Of a stretch of 64,000 bases of DNA, positions 10,059 through 19,081 are shown piece after piece (positions within the stretch are counted from its first letter, which is position 1; every line of letters starts with the position of its first letter). Source of the DNA: Paraburkholderia megapolitana (lineage in GTDB: Bacteria > Pseudomonadota > Gammaproteobacteria > Burkholderiales > Burkholderiaceae). Under the pieces are notes generated by a model. The model saw nothing but the letters and a program-made list of their open reading frames with translations, had not been told where the DNA came from and ran no database searches. The stretch lies in assembly GCF_007556815.1 (NCBI RefSeq), contig NZ_CP041745.1, positions 3,263,001 to 3,327,000 on the forward strand, read 5' to 3'. The translations under genes and the position numbers were made by a program.

Positions 10059-10243
10059 GCACACGCTCCAAAGTTACGAATACGTCAACCCAGCGGCCAT
10101 TATAACGACTGCCTTCTTCCAGACAGTCGGTGGCGTGGGTTTGCTGCGAGGATATTGCGCCCTGACACGACACCGGCAAGGAAACGGGCAGGACGGTCGG
10201 TGGGCTTGACTGCGATAGCGAACGATCGTTCTATTTTAAACGC

Positions 10244-10271
10244 AAAAAAACCCGGGTGCCAACCCCGGGTT
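10244..10271 (-). terminator. Rho-independent terminator of metNIQ
   Basis: On the minus strand AACCCGGG, a seven-base loop and CCCGGGTT are followed by a run of T. It lies about 60 bases after the metQ stop codon and closes the metNIQ operon. Confidence 0.88.
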
Positions 10272-10329
10272 CCGACCGACGCCTCTAACTGGTGGCGAGG
10301 CCTCCGCATTTGCGTGGCGACACGCATGC

Positions 10330-11133
10330 TCACCAGGCAGCAACGACCGAACCGCCAAAGCGGCTTTCGATGAACTGCTTCACTTCCGCTGAGTGATAGG
10401 CGGCCACGAATTTCGCCACCCACGGCTTGTTGCGGTCCGCCGCACGGATCACGAGAATGTTGGCGTACGGACCTTGCGGATCTTCGATGGCGATCGCGTC
10501 CTGCTTCGGCTTCAGGCCCGCCTCCATCGCGAAGTTCGTGTTGATTGCAGCGGCATCGACGTCGCCGAGCGAACGCGGAATCTGCGCCGCATCGAGTTCG
10601 ACGATCTTCAGTTTCTTCGGGTTATCGACGATATCGAGCGGTGTTGCCTTCAACCCCGCGTCGGCGCGCAGTTTGAGCAGACCGTTTTTCTGCAGCAGCA
10701 GCAACGCGCGACCGCCGTTGGTCGGATCGTTCGGTACCGCGATCTTCGCTCCGTTTTGCAGTTCGGCCAGCGACTTCACTTTCTTCGAATAGATGCCCAT
10801 CGGGAACGTGACGGTATCCGCGATCTTGATCAGCGGATAGCCGCGGTCCTTCACCTGCGCCTGCAGATAGGGCTCGTGCTGGTAGCTGTTTGCATCGAGG
10901 TCGCCGGCGGCGAGCGCGGCGTTCGGTTGCACGTAGTCGGAGAATTCGACGATCTTGATGTTCAGGCCGTTCTTCGCGGCGACGCCTTTCACCACTTCCA
11001 TCAGTTGCGCGTGCGGGCCGCCGGTGACGCCGACCTTGATGGTGTCATCGGCCTGGGCCGGCGTGGCGAAAACGGTGAACAGCGACGCGGCGCCGAGCGC
11101 GGCCGCGAGCCTGACAATGAAACGACGTTGCAT
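10330..11133 (-). CDS. metQ: Methionine ABC transporter substrate-binding protein MetQ (NlpA family)
   Basis: Periplasmic binding protein that delivers D- or L-methionine to MetNI. The 267-residue protein has a signal peptide of about 28 residues ending at PAQA. The mature part has GVTGGPHAQLMEVVKGVAAKNGL and the family's DLDANSYQHEPYL. Many NlpA-family members are lipoproteins, but no lipobox cysteine is visible here, so it appears to be soluble in the periplasm. It is last in the metN-metI-metQ operon and is followed by a terminator. The substrate is inferred from the neighbouring NIL-domain ATPase. Confidence 0.95.
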   Translation of the reverse strand: MQRRFIVRLAAALGAASLFTVFATPAQADDTIKVGVTGGPHAQLMEVVKGVAAKNGLNIKIVEFSDYVQPNAALAAGDLDANSYQHEPYLQAQVKDRGYPLIKIADTVTFPMGIYSKKVKSLAELQNGAKIAVPNDPTNGGRALLLLQKNGLLKLRADAGLKATPLDIVDNPKKLKIVELDAAQIPRSLGDVDAAAINTNFAMEAGLKPKQDAIAIEDPQGPYANILVIRAADRNKPWVAKFVAAYHSAEVKQFIESRFGGSVVAAW

Positions 11134-11192
11134 GACCGACCTTTATGATTCTCGTTGAACGGGTTATCGAGCGAATCGCAACACAACCCTTG

Positions 11193-11846
11193 TTATTTAT
11201 GGCTCAAACGACGCACGAGCCAATCCCCGAACGACTGCACCAACTGTACGAACACGATCAGGATCACGACGACCGTCAGCATCACTTCCGGCAGGAAGCG
11301 CTGATAACCGTAGCGGATACCCAGATCGCCCAACCCGCCGCCGCCGATCGCCCCGGCCATCGCCGAGTAGCCAACCAGCGAAACGAAGGTGATCGTCAGA
11401 CCCGCGACGACGCCAGGCAGCGACTCCGGCAACAGCACCTTGAACACGATCTGCGAGGTTGTCGCGCCCATTGCCTGAGCGGCTTCGATGAGCCCGCGGT
11501 CCACTTCGCGCAACGCCGTCTCGACTAGCCGCGCGATAAACGGTGCGGCGGCGATCGTCAGCGGCACGACAGCAGCGGCTGTGCCGATCGACGAGCCCAC
11601 GACGAGCCGCGTGAACGGAATCACCGCCACCAGCAGGATGATGAACGGCGTCGAACGCACTGCATTGACCACGATACCCATCACGCGATTCACCGCGATG
11701 TTCTGCAGCACGCCCTGGCGGTCGGTCAGATACAGCAGCACGCCAAGCGGCACACCGGCGAGCGCGCCGACCGCACCGGAAATGCCCACCATCACGAGCG
11801 TTTCCCAGAACGACTGCACGAACATATCGAACATTTCACTCAACAT
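11193..11846 (-). CDS. metI: Methionine ABC transporter permease MetI
   Basis: Inner-membrane permease of the methionine importer, 217 residues from the ATG at 11846, which matches the usual MetI length. That start overlaps the end of metN by 11 bases, a sign of translational coupling. The permease core contains [20 protein letters not shown] and the EAA-type cytoplasmic loop [21 protein letters not shown] that contacts the ATPase. Several hydrophobic segments span its length. Starting at the GTG-type codon further upstream would give an N-terminus inside metN and is not preferred. Confidence 0.95.
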   Translation of the reverse strand: MLSEMFDMFVQSFWETLVMVGISGAVGALAGVPLGVLLYLTDRQGVLQNIAVNRVMGIVVNAVRSTPFIILLVAVIPFTRLVVGSSIGTAAAVVPLTIAAAPFIARLVETALREVDRGLIEAAQAMGATTSQIVFKVLLPESLPGVVAGLTITFVSLVGYSAMAGAIGGGGLGDLGIRYGYQRFLPEVMLTVVVILIVFVQLVQSFGDWLVRRLSHK

Positions 11847-12870
11847 ACGAAAGCTCCTCGACCACCACACCCTGTTCGCGCAAAAACGCTATCGCCTGCG
11901 CGACTTTCAGCGGCTCGCCGCCCGCCAGCACCGCGAGCGAGCCGAACGCCTGGCCCTGAATCTCGTCGATCTGGCCGTGCAGGATGTTGAAGTCCAGTTC
12001 GTAGCGACGGATCGTTTCCGACAGGATCGGTTGATCGACGCCCGAGCCCGTGAACGCGAGACGCAACAGATGACCGCTGCCGGTCTTGAGACGCTCGGCT
12101 ACGCGCGCCTTCATCGCTGGCGGCAGTTCCTGCGCGATCACATCGCCGATCAGCGCGCGCGTCACTTCGTGGTGCGGCTGCAGGAACACATCGATGACCT
12201 TGCCTTCCTCGACGACACGCCCCGCATCGAGCACCGCGACGCGATCGCAGACCTGCTTGATCACGTCCATCTGGTGCGTGATCAGCACGACGGTCAAACC
12301 GAATTCGCGGTTGATGCGCTTGAGCAGATCGAGAATCGAGCGCGTGGTTTCCGGATCGAGCGCAGAGGTCGCTTCGTCGGAGAGCAGCACCTTCGGCTTG
12401 CTCGCCAGCGCCCGCGCGATGCCGACACGCTGCTTCTGGCCGCCGCTGATCTGCGCCGGATAGCGATCCTGCTGCGCCGAAAGACCAACCAGGTCGAGCA
12501 GCGGCAAGACGGTCGCCTTGATCTCGGCCGCCGACATGCCGGCCAGTTCGAGCGGCAACGCGACGTTGCCGTAAACCGTGCGCGACGACAGCAGGTTGAA
12601 ATGCTGGAAGATCATGCCGATTTCGCGCCGCGCTTCGCGCAACTGCGCGGCGGGCAGCGTCGTCAGATCGCGGCCGTCGACGACGATATTGCCCTCGGTG
12701 GGCCGTGTCAGCAGGTTGATCGTCCGCACGAGCGTGCTTTTGCCCGCGCCACTGCGTCCGATGATGCCGAACACTTCGCCCTGCGGAATGGACAGATTGA
12801 CGTTGTGCAGCGCTTCGACCCAACCGCGGGGCCCCGCGAAACGCTGCGAGATGTTGCGTATTTCGATCAT
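11836..12870 (-). CDS. metN: Methionine ABC transporter ATP-binding protein MetN
   Basis: ATPase subunit of the methionine importer, 344 residues. Walker A is GRSGAGKS (residues 38-45), the ABC signature ISGGQKQR (141-148), and Walker B with DEATSALD follows (from 165). The last 80 or so residues form the NIL domain, which in this family binds methionine and inhibits transport when the cell is replete. It is first in metNIQ. A TAAAAT hexamer on the minus strand at 12966-12961 is a possible -10. No methionine-type riboswitch was recognised in the leader. Confidence 0.97.
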   Translation of the reverse strand: MIEIRNISQRFAGPRGWVEALHNVNLSIPQGEVFGIIGRSGAGKSTLVRTINLLTRPTEGNIVVDGRDLTTLPAAQLREARREIGMIFQHFNLLSSRTVYGNVALPLELAGMSAAEIKATVLPLLDLVGLSAQQDRYPAQISGGQKQRVGIARALASKPKVLLSDEATSALDPETTRSILDLLKRINREFGLTVVLITHQMDVIKQVCDRVAVLDAGRVVEEGKVIDVFLQPHHEVTRALIGDVIAQELPPAMKARVAERLKTGSGHLLRLAFTGSGVDQPILSETIRRYELDFNILHGQIDEIQGQAFGSLAVLAGGEPLKVAQAIAFLREQGVVVEELSYVE

Positions 12871-13121
12871 TGAGAACAGGACGGCGGTCTGCCGGACGAC
12901 GGATCGTCCGTCGCGATGATCGCAAAGGTCAGCCGCCGCCTTGATAGAGGATGGCTGGCGATTTTACCGCAGCGTCGACATTTCCCTTAATAATCAATTC
13001 CGATCTTTTCATAACGGGAGAGCATTAGAGGACACCCGCGGTCATCATCTGTACGCCCGCTTCGCCGCAGCCACTATGATCGGGCGAATCTCAGAACAAC
13101 CACGACGGAGACCCCCGCCCC

Positions 13122-14009
13122 ATGGAGACACCCCAGTCTGTTGCCGCCGCTGCCGTGCCTACGGCCGGTAAGGCGCCTGACGTATCGAACGTCGTGACCG
13201 GCGACGGTATCGAGCTGCCCCTGTACCGCTGGCCCGTGACGTCGCCGCGCGCGACCGTCGCGCTGGTACACGGTCTCGCGGAGCATGCGGGACGCTATAC
13301 GGCGCTGGCGCAACGGCTGAACGCGGCCGGCATCGAACTGTTCGCCGTCGATCTGCGCGGTCACGGCCGCGCGCCCGGCTTGCGCGTGTGGGTCGAGCGA
13401 TTCGACGATTATCTGCAGGACGCCGATGCGTTGCTCGACGCCGCGGCCCGCAGCAGCGCACCGCTCTTCCTGATGGGGCACAGCATGGGCGGCGAGATCG
13501 CGGCGCTGTACGCGATCGAACGGGCTGCGACTCGCGGCCGCCGTTTTTCCGGCTTGATCCTGTCGAGCCCGGCGCTCGCCCCGGGCCGCGACGTGCCGCG
13601 CTGGATGATCGGGCTAAGCCGGATTATCAGTCGCGTATGGCCGCGTTTTCCGGCCCTCAAGATCGACGCGGCGCTTCTGTCGCGCAACCCGGCCGTCGTC
13701 GACAACAACCGGCACGATCTGCTCGTCCATCACGGCGCGGTGCCCGCACGCACCGGCGCCGAAATCCTGCTCGCGATGACGCGCATCGAACGCGGCCGGG
13801 CCGGTTTGCGGCTACCGCTGCTCGTCTATCACGGCACGCGCGACAAGCTCACCGAACCCGATGGCAGCCGTACGTTCGGCACGCAGGCCGGCTCGCCCGA
13901 CAAGACGCTCACGCTGTACGAGGGGAGCTATCACGAGACGATGAACGACCTCGATCGCACGCAGGTGATCGATGCGTTGATCGAATGGATAGTGAAGCGC
14001 GCTGTGTGA
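13122..14009 (+). CDS. Alpha/beta hydrolase, monoacylglycerol lipase/lysophospholipase-like
   Basis: A 295-residue alpha/beta-hydrolase of the PldB (COG2267) type. The nucleophile Ser121 is in GHSMGG, the oxyanion HG motif is at residues 50-51, and Asp241 (GTRDKL) and His271 (SYHETMND) complete the likely triad. These motifs are shared with monoacylglycerol lipases, but the true ester substrate is unknown. No signal peptide is visible, so it is probably cytoplasmic. The ATG at 13122 follows a GGAG-like site. It is divergent from metN and its stop lies 17 bases from the convergent enoyl-CoA hydratase gene. Confidence 0.88.
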   Translation: METPQSVAAAAVPTAGKAPDVSNVVTGDGIELPLYRWPVTSPRATVALVHGLAEHAGRYTALAQRLNAAGIELFAVDLRGHGRAPGLRVWVERFDDYLQDADALLDAAARSSAPLFLMGHSMGGEIAALYAIERAATRGRRFSGLILSSPALAPGRDVPRWMIGLSRIISRVWPRFPALKIDAALLSRNPAVVDNNRHDLLVHHGAVPARTGAEILLAMTRIERGRAGLRLPLLVYHGTRDKLTEPDGSRTFGTQAGSPDKTLTLYEGSYHETMNDLDRTQVIDALIEWIVKRAV

Positions 14010-14026
14010 AGTTGAAGTGCGTCGGT

Positions 14027-14851
14027 TCAGCGCTGCCAGTCGGGCGGGCGTTTGTCGATGAACGCCTGCACGCCTTCGAGCGCGGAGGCATCCATCATGT
14101 TGCAGGCCATCGTCTGGCCAGCAAGCTGATACGCGGCATCGATGCCCATTTCGAGCTGGCGGTAAAAGAGCCCTTTCCCCGCGCGCACGGCCTCGCGCGG
14201 TTTCGCGCAGATGCTCGAGGCTAGCGCGGCGACTGCTGCGTCGAGTTCGTCGAGCGGCACGACGCGGTTGACGAGTCCTTGCTGTAGCGCGCGTTGCGCA
14301 TCGATGAAGTCGCCGGTCAGCAGCATTTCGAGCGCCGCCTTGCGCGACAGGTTGCGCGACAGCGGCACCGACGGTGTCGCGCAGAACAGCCCGAGGTTGA
14401 CGCCCGATACTGCGAAGCGCGCCGAATCGGCTGCGACGGCGAGATCGCACATCGCGACGAGCTGGCAACCCGCCGCGGTCGCGACGCCATGCACCCGTGC
14501 GATGACCGGCTGCGGCAGACGCTGGACAGTCAGCATCATCTTCGTGCAGCGCGCGAAGAGCGCCTCGTAGTAGCCGGCCGATGGCGCCGCCCGCATTTCC
14601 TTCAGGTCGTGCCCCGCACAAAACGCGCGACCCGCGCCGGCGATCACGACTACGCGCGCATCCGAATGTTCGAGCGAGGCGAGCTGTGTTTGCAGTTCGT
14701 CGAGCAGCGCTTCCGACAGCGCATTGAACGCATCGGGCCGGTTCAGCGTCAGGCAGACCAGATCGCGCACGCCATACGCATGGTGCTTAACGTCGACGAG
14801 TGACGCGCGACCGGTTTTGTCTGACACGGGAATCTGCGAAGTACCGCTCAT
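14027..14851 (-). CDS. Enoyl-CoA hydratase/isomerase family protein
   Basis: A crotonase-fold protein of 274 residues that hydrates or isomerises an enoyl-CoA. The oxyanion-hole segment AGAGRAFCAGHDLKEM (residues 71-86) and the second loop HGVATAAGCQLV are clear. The ATG at 14851 is preferred to an adjacent GTG because the AGGAG site is then six bases away. The Asp-Leu-Lys-Glu sequence is like that of EchA/PaaG-type enzymes without a recognised specific substrate. It lies about 40 bases after the HDAC-like gene on the same strand, so the two may be cotranscribed. Confidence 0.9.
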   Translation of the reverse strand: MSGTSQIPVSDKTGRASLVDVKHHAYGVRDLVCLTLNRPDAFNALSEALLDELQTQLASLEHSDARVVVIAGAGRAFCAGHDLKEMRAAPSAGYYEALFARCTKMMLTVQRLPQPVIARVHGVATAAGCQLVAMCDLAVAADSARFAVSGVNLGLFCATPSVPLSRNLSRKAALEMLLTGDFIDAQRALQQGLVNRVVPLDELDAAVAALASSICAKPREAVRAGKGLFYRQLEMGIDAAYQLAGQTMACNMMDASALEGVQAFIDKRPPDWQR

Positions 14852-14892
14852 CACGCGCTCCTTTGCGTAGCTGCAGTGTGACTGGGGGGCCT

Positions 14893-15816
14893 CTAGATTC
14901 CCGCCAGCGCTCGCACGTGCGCCACGACGCTGCGACCCAGCGCCGAGAGGTTATAGCCGCCTTCAAGACAGCTGACGATCCGGCCTTGCGCATAACGATC
15001 CGCGACCTCGCGAATCTGTCCGGTCAGCCAGGCGTAGTCGTCTTCGACGAGCCCCATGTTGCCGAGGTCGTCTTCGCGATGCGCATCGAAACCCGCCGAC
15101 ACGAAGATCATCTCCGGCTTGAACGCGTGTAGCCGCGGCAGCCACAACAGGTCGACGACCTCGCGCACATCCATGCCTTTCGAGCGCGCCGGCATTGGCA
15201 CGTTCACCATGTTCGGCGCCTGGTTGTCCGCGCCGCTGAACGGATAGAACGGATGCTGAAAAAAGCTGCACATCAGCACGCGCGAGTCGCCGGAAAACGC
15301 AGCTTCCGTGCCGTTGCCGTGATGCACGTCGAAATCGACGACCGCGACACGCGCGAGGCCGTGCACTTCGAGCGCATGACGCGCCGCGATCGCCACGTTG
15401 TTGAAGAAGCAGAAGCCCATCGCGCGTGCGGGCTCTGCATGGTGACCCGGCGGGCGCACGCTGCAGAAAGCATTGTCGTAGCGACCTTCGATCACCGCAT
15501 CGGTCGCGGCGATTGCTGCGCCGGCAGCGCGCAAGGCGGCCTGCCACGAATGCGGATTCATCGACGTGTCGGGATCGATCTCCGCGTAGCCTTCGGACGG
15601 CGCGCGGCTACGGATGTAGTCGATATGCGCCTGGGTATGTACGCGCAGCAGTGCGGCTTCGTCGGCGGGCGGCGCCGTATCGCGTTCGATCAGCGCATCG
15701 ATGCGACTCGCGATCAGTTGATCTTCGATTGCCTGCAGGCGCCCGGGGCATTCGGGATGCCATTGCCCCATCTCGTGCTTCAGACAGTCGGTGTGGGAAT
15801 AGAAGCCTGTGGCCAT
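14893..15816 (-). CDS. Histone deacetylase-like (class II) amidohydrolase
   Basis: A 307-residue zinc deacetylase of the arginase/HDAC fold. All key motifs are present: RPPGHHA (121-127, with the active-site His pair), FFNN (137-140), DFDVHHGNG (161-169, zinc ligands Asp163 and His165), AGFDAH (241-246, zinc ligand Asp244) and EGGYN near the end. Bacterial relatives act on acetylpolyamines or other acetylated small amines or peptides; the substrate here is unknown. The ATG at 15816 (MATGFYSHTDCLKHEMG) is the conserved family N-terminus and is preferred over a start 33 bases upstream. Confidence 0.92.
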   Translation of the reverse strand: MATGFYSHTDCLKHEMGQWHPECPGRLQAIEDQLIASRIDALIERDTAPPADEAALLRVHTQAHIDYIRSRAPSEGYAEIDPDTSMNPHSWQAALRAAGAAIAATDAVIEGRYDNAFCSVRPPGHHAEPARAMGFCFFNNVAIAARHALEVHGLARVAVVDFDVHHGNGTEAAFSGDSRVLMCSFFQHPFYPFSGADNQAPNMVNVPMPARSKGMDVREVVDLLWLPRLHAFKPEMIFVSAGFDAHREDDLGNMGLVEDDYAWLTGQIREVADRYAQGRIVSCLEGGYNLSALGRSVVAHVRALAGI

Positions 15817-16039
15817 GAATCGTCGAGCCGCGCGACGCAACGCGTGCACGGCATGTCTCCGTCTGGGCGCGCAGCGGGAATGCGCGCAATTAGCGCCAAG
15901 TTACCACACGACGGCACATCGCTCTCAGCCGCGCGCGGGTTATGCGCTTTTGTTCTGCGGCCGCCACAGGCACCGGCGCGGCGGATGTCGTCGGGTATAC
16001 TGGCCCGGTCCTTTTCCGCCTCTGCCCACCCCGTCCCCT

Positions 16040-17341
16040 ATGACCGTTACGTCTGCTTTGCCCGCCTCGACATCCACGTCCACGCACGCATCGAACCGGT
16101 TCGGCACAACAGCGCTTGTTATCGCGCTGGTCGCTGCATGCGGGTTCGCCGGCAGCCGTGCGGCGAGTGCGCAGACCGTGAGTCCGAAGCCGGCGCTGCT
16201 CGCGCAAAGCCAGCCTCAAGCGACGGTGCAACAAGGACAGACATTCGAAGAAGAGATCGTTCCGCAGCGCTACGCGAACAACGCGGACGTCGAAGCGTTC
16301 ATCAACGACATGGTTGCGCGCTACGACTTCGATCCGTCCATGCTGCACGCGCTGTTCGCGCGCGTCAGCTATTCGGCGACCGCGGTGAAACTCGTCACGC
16401 CCGCACCGTCGCCGTCGATCAAGAACTGGCGTGTGTACCAGGCGCGCTTTCTCGATCAGATCCGCATCAACGCAGGCGTGCGTTTCTGGCGCAACAACCA
16501 GGCGACGCTGCAGCGCGCATCTGACGAATTCGGCGTGCCGCCGGAGGTGATCGTCGGCATTATCGGTGTCGAGACGATTTATGGGCGCTTCATGGGCAAC
16601 TTCCGTGTGCTCGACGCGCTCACGACGCTGACCTTCGATTACCCGGGCACACCGAATCGCGCCGACCGCCAGGCGACGTTCCGCAAGAACCTCGAAGACT
16701 ACCTGGTGTGGACACGCGATTCGCAGATCGATCCGACTACCGTGCTCGGCTCCTACACGGGTGCCATCGGTATTCCGCAGTTTCTGCCGAGCAGCATCGT
16801 GCAGTACGCAGTCAACTATGACGGCAACAAGCAGATCGACCTGCGCACGAGCCAGGCCGATGCGATCGGCAGCGTGGCGAACTATCTGAAGCAGAACGGC
16901 TGGGAAAACGGCCGGCCGGTGGTGTGGAAAATTACCAGCGACCCGGGCAGCCTCGGCATCGCGCAAGCGGCCGCGGATGGTCAGCCGGAGCCTCGCTGGC
17001 CGCTCTCCCAGTTGCTGCGCGCCGGCATGCTGCTGAACGAGCCGAACCTCGACATCGCAGCCGAAGCGGGTACGCCGGTCACGGTGATCGATTTGCCGTC
17101 CCCAGGACGGCCGACCGAATACGAACTCGGCCTGAAGAACTTCTATGTGTTGACGCGCTATAACCGCAGCTTCTTCTATGCGCTCGCGGTGTATCAGCTC
17201 GGTCAGCGCATCAAGGCGCAGATGGAAGCAACCGACGATGCGACGCCGGGCGATCAGGTGCCGAACGCTCAACCGATCCCCCCGTTGAATCCGGGGATTA
17301 GTCCTGAAGTAAGCCCGGGCTCGAATTCGACGAATCAGTAG
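16040..17341 (+). CDS. mltB: Lytic murein transglycosylase B (GH103)
   Basis: MltB cleaves the MurNAc-GlcNAc bond of peptidoglycan forming 1,6-anhydro-MurNAc. The 433-residue protein has the GH103 catalytic segment with Glu178 in GIIGVETIYGRFMGNF, then YTGAIGIPQFLPSSIVQYAVNYDG and the C-terminal half with YNRSFFYALAVYQLG. The N-terminal signal can be read as a lipobox (VAAC, Cys34) or as a cleavable signal ending ASA. The ATG at 16040 gives a short leader before the hydrophobic stretch; earlier codons would place about 77 charged residues in front of it. Confidence 0.93.
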   Translation: MTVTSALPASTSTSTHASNRFGTTALVIALVAACGFAGSRAASAQTVSPKPALLAQSQPQATVQQGQTFEEEIVPQRYANNADVEAFINDMVARYDFDPSMLHALFARVSYSATAVKLVTPAPSPSIKNWRVYQARFLDQIRINAGVRFWRNNQATLQRASDEFGVPPEVIVGIIGVETIYGRFMGNFRVLDALTTLTFDYPGTPNRADRQATFRKNLEDYLVWTRDSQIDPTTVLGSYTGAIGIPQFLPSSIVQYAVNYDGNKQIDLRTSQADAIGSVANYLKQNGWENGRPVVWKITSDPGSLGIAQAAADGQPEPRWPLSQLLRAGMLLNEPNLDIAAEAGTPVTVIDLPSPGRPTEYELGLKNFYVLTRYNRSFFYALAVYQLGQRIKAQMEATDDATPGDQVPNAQPIPPLNPGISPEVSPGSNSTNQ

Positions 17342-17392
17342 GATGCGGTGCGCTGGATAGCGCGACGCGCTACGCTCCGCAGCGTGAAACGC

Positions 17393-17422
17393 AAAGCGCC
17401 GGCTTCAAAACCGGCGCTTTTT
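17393..17422 (+). terminator. Rho-independent terminator after mltB
   Basis: AAAGCGCCGG, an eight-base loop and CCGGCGCTTT followed by TT form a strong hairpin 50 bases after the mltB stop. It lies 24 bases from the convergent cysM stop and may serve both genes. Confidence 0.85.
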
Positions 17423-17445
17423 GCTGGCACACCACCGCGAGAATC

Positions 17446-18348
17446 TCAGGCCGGAAATACACCCGTCGACAGATACCGGTCCCCGCGATCGCAAACGATA
17501 AACACGATGGTCGCATTCTCGACCTGACGCGCAATCCGCAGCGCCACCTCGCAGGCACCCGCCGACGAGATCCCGCAGAAAATCCCCTCCACCGATGCCA
17601 GTCGCCGCGCCATCGCCTCGGACGCGGCCTGGCTGACGTTCTCGGTACGATCGATACGGGTGCGATCGAAGATTTTCGGCAGATAGGCTTCGGGCCATTT
17701 GCGGATGCCGGGAATGCGCGAACCCTCTTCCGGCTGCGCACCGATAATCTCCACCGCCTGGCTCTGTTCCTTCAGATACTGCGAGACGCCCATGATCGTG
17801 CCGGTCGTACCCATCGCTGACACGAAATGCGTGATGCGTCCTTCGGTATCGCGCCAGATTTCCGGGCCCGTCGTTTCGTAGTGCGCAAGCGGATTGTCGG
17901 GATTCGCGAACTGATCGAGGATCACGCCCTTGCCGTCGCGCTGCATCTGCTCGGCGAGATCGCGTGCGTATTCCATACCGCCCGTCACCGGCGTGAGTAC
18001 GATCTGCGCGCCGTAGGCGGCCATGCTCTGGCGCCGTTCGAGCGACAGGTCTTCCGGCAGGAGCAGCACCATTTTGTAGCCCCGGATCGCCGCGGCCATT
18101 GCCAGCCCGATGCCGGTATTACCGCTCGTCGCTTCGATCAGCGTATCGCCGGGTTTGATGCGTCCGCGCGCTTCGGCCTTGCTGATCATCGACAGCGCCG
18201 GACGATCCTTCACCGAACCGGCTGGGTTGTTCCCCTCGAGTTTGCCGAGAATCACGTTATTGCGGCTGCGGATTTCGTCGTCCGGCAGGCGGACGAGTTG
18301 AACGAGCGGCGTATTGCCGATCGTGTCTTCAATTGTTTTGTAAGCCAT
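17446..18348 (-). CDS. cysM: Cysteine synthase B (CysM)
   Basis: A PLP-dependent O-acetylserine sulfhydrylase of 300 residues that makes cysteine from O-acetylserine and sulfide or thiosulfate. The PLP lysine is Lys47 in NPAGSVKDRPA. The cofactor phosphate loop ATSGNTGIG follows. The short length, the missing CysK-type C-terminus and the sequence ISSAGACEVALRIA point to CysM rather than CysK. The ATG at 18348 is the only reasonable start. No operon partner is evident; the neighbour on the same strand is the ComEA-like gene across a 305-base gap with a terminator. Confidence 0.95.
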   Translation of the reverse strand: MAYKTIEDTIGNTPLVQLVRLPDDEIRSRNNVILGKLEGNNPAGSVKDRPALSMISKAEARGRIKPGDTLIEATSGNTGIGLAMAAAIRGYKMVLLLPEDLSLERRQSMAAYGAQIVLTPVTGGMEYARDLAEQMQRDGKGVILDQFANPDNPLAHYETTGPEIWRDTEGRITHFVSAMGTTGTIMGVSQYLKEQSQAVEIIGAQPEEGSRIPGIRKWPEAYLPKIFDRTRIDRTENVSQAASEAMARRLASVEGIFCGISSAGACEVALRIARQVENATIVFIVCDRGDRYLSTGVFPA

Positions 18349-18653
18349 GTGCGTTTGCTTTGCCGGACGATCGATAATCCGCCGATTCTAAACCACTGTG
18401 CCCGGCCTCGCTGTCCGTCCCTCGTCGTCACGCGGGCAACTGCCTGAAATGACCACAGGTACAAGACATTGCGCCCGCCTCGCGCCATCGCTGCTGAAAC
18501 GCAAAAAACCGCGGCAAATATCGCCGCGGGAGCCAGTCATCAGAAGACGGCTGAAGGAGCGACCTGAAGGAATGAGCCGACGGAAGCAATCACCTGGCAC
18601 GCACCCGAAAAGAAACCTCGCAAGGCGGCGGAAGCCGCCCTCACCGCACGCGG
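18349..18653. other. Intergenic region cysM / ComEA-like gene
   Basis: This 305-base gap holds the cysM leader and the terminator of the ComEA-like gene (18503-18529). No open frame here looks like a real protein, and no tRNA or riboswitch was recognised. Confidence 0.6.
18503..18529 (-). terminator. Rho-independent terminator after the ComEA-like gene
   Basis: On the minus strand CCGCGGC, loop GATATTT and GCCGCGG are followed by six T. It lies about 125 bases downstream of the ComEA-like stop codon. Confidence 0.85.
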
Positions 18654-19004
18654 CTATTTCTTCGCCACCGTCGCCGCACCGTTTTTCACGCCGGGGTTTG
18701 CGGGCGCGGCCTTTGCCGCAGCCTGTGTACCAGCAGCAGCGCCAGCCGGACCGATAGCGAGACCCTCCGCCTGCAGGCGCTCGACGGTATGCCCGCCCAT
18801 GCCCTTGACGCGTTTGCCGAGATCGCTCGCGTCCTTGAACGGACCGTGCGCGGTACGCTCTTCGAGAATCGCTTTCGCCTTCGACGCGCCAATGCCCCTG
18901 ATTCCGCGCAATGCGTCCTCGTTCGCGGTATTGACGTCGACGGCCGCATACGCGTGGCCGAACGCAGCGAGCATCGCCGCCGTAATGATGGTTTTTCGGA
19001 ACAT
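18654..19004 (-). CDS. ComEA-like helix-hairpin-helix protein (secreted)
   Basis: A 116-residue protein with a signal peptide (residues 1-20, ending AYA) and one double helix-hairpin-helix domain, visible as VDVNTANEDALRGIRGIGASKAKAILEER and FKDASDLGKRVKGMGG. The last 35 residues are Ala/Gly/Lys-rich and disordered. Such proteins bind DNA without sequence preference; ComEA pulls incoming DNA into the periplasm in transformation. It is shorter than classical ComEA and lies in an LPS cluster, so a role in DNA uptake is only a suggestion. Its AGGAG site is held in a 12-bp perfect stem next to the ATG (see the leader entry), which suggests translational control. Confidence 0.87.
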   Translation of the reverse strand: MFRKTIITAAMLAAFGHAYAAVDVNTANEDALRGIRGIGASKAKAILEERTAHGPFKDASDLGKRVKGMGGHTVERLQAEGLAIGPAGAAAGTQAAAKAAPANPGVKNGAATVAKK

Positions 19005-19059
19005 CTGGACTCTCCTTGATGCAACCGGTCGGCGCCGATCGCCGACCAGGAGAGTCCAG
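19005..19059 (-). promoter_or_regulatory. Structured leader sequestering the Shine-Dalgarno of the ComEA-like gene
   Basis: On the mRNA (minus strand) CTGGACTCTCCT (19059-19048) is perfectly complementary to AGGAGAGTCCAG (19016-19005), which contains the ribosome binding site and ends one base before the ATG. Between them lies a second perfect 8-bp hairpin, GGTCGGCG / CGCCGACC with a five-base loop (19027-19047). The stop of rfaD is about 20 bases upstream, so the structure would form on a readthrough or internal transcript. It resembles a thermometer or other translational switch; no ligand or protein partner is known. Confidence 0.7.
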
Positions 19060-19081
19060 TTTAAGAAGCTGCCGGAGGGAT

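Noticed and set aside
12871..13121. Methionine riboswitch upstream of metN
   Set aside because: No SAM-type conserved core was seen in the 250-base divergent gap.
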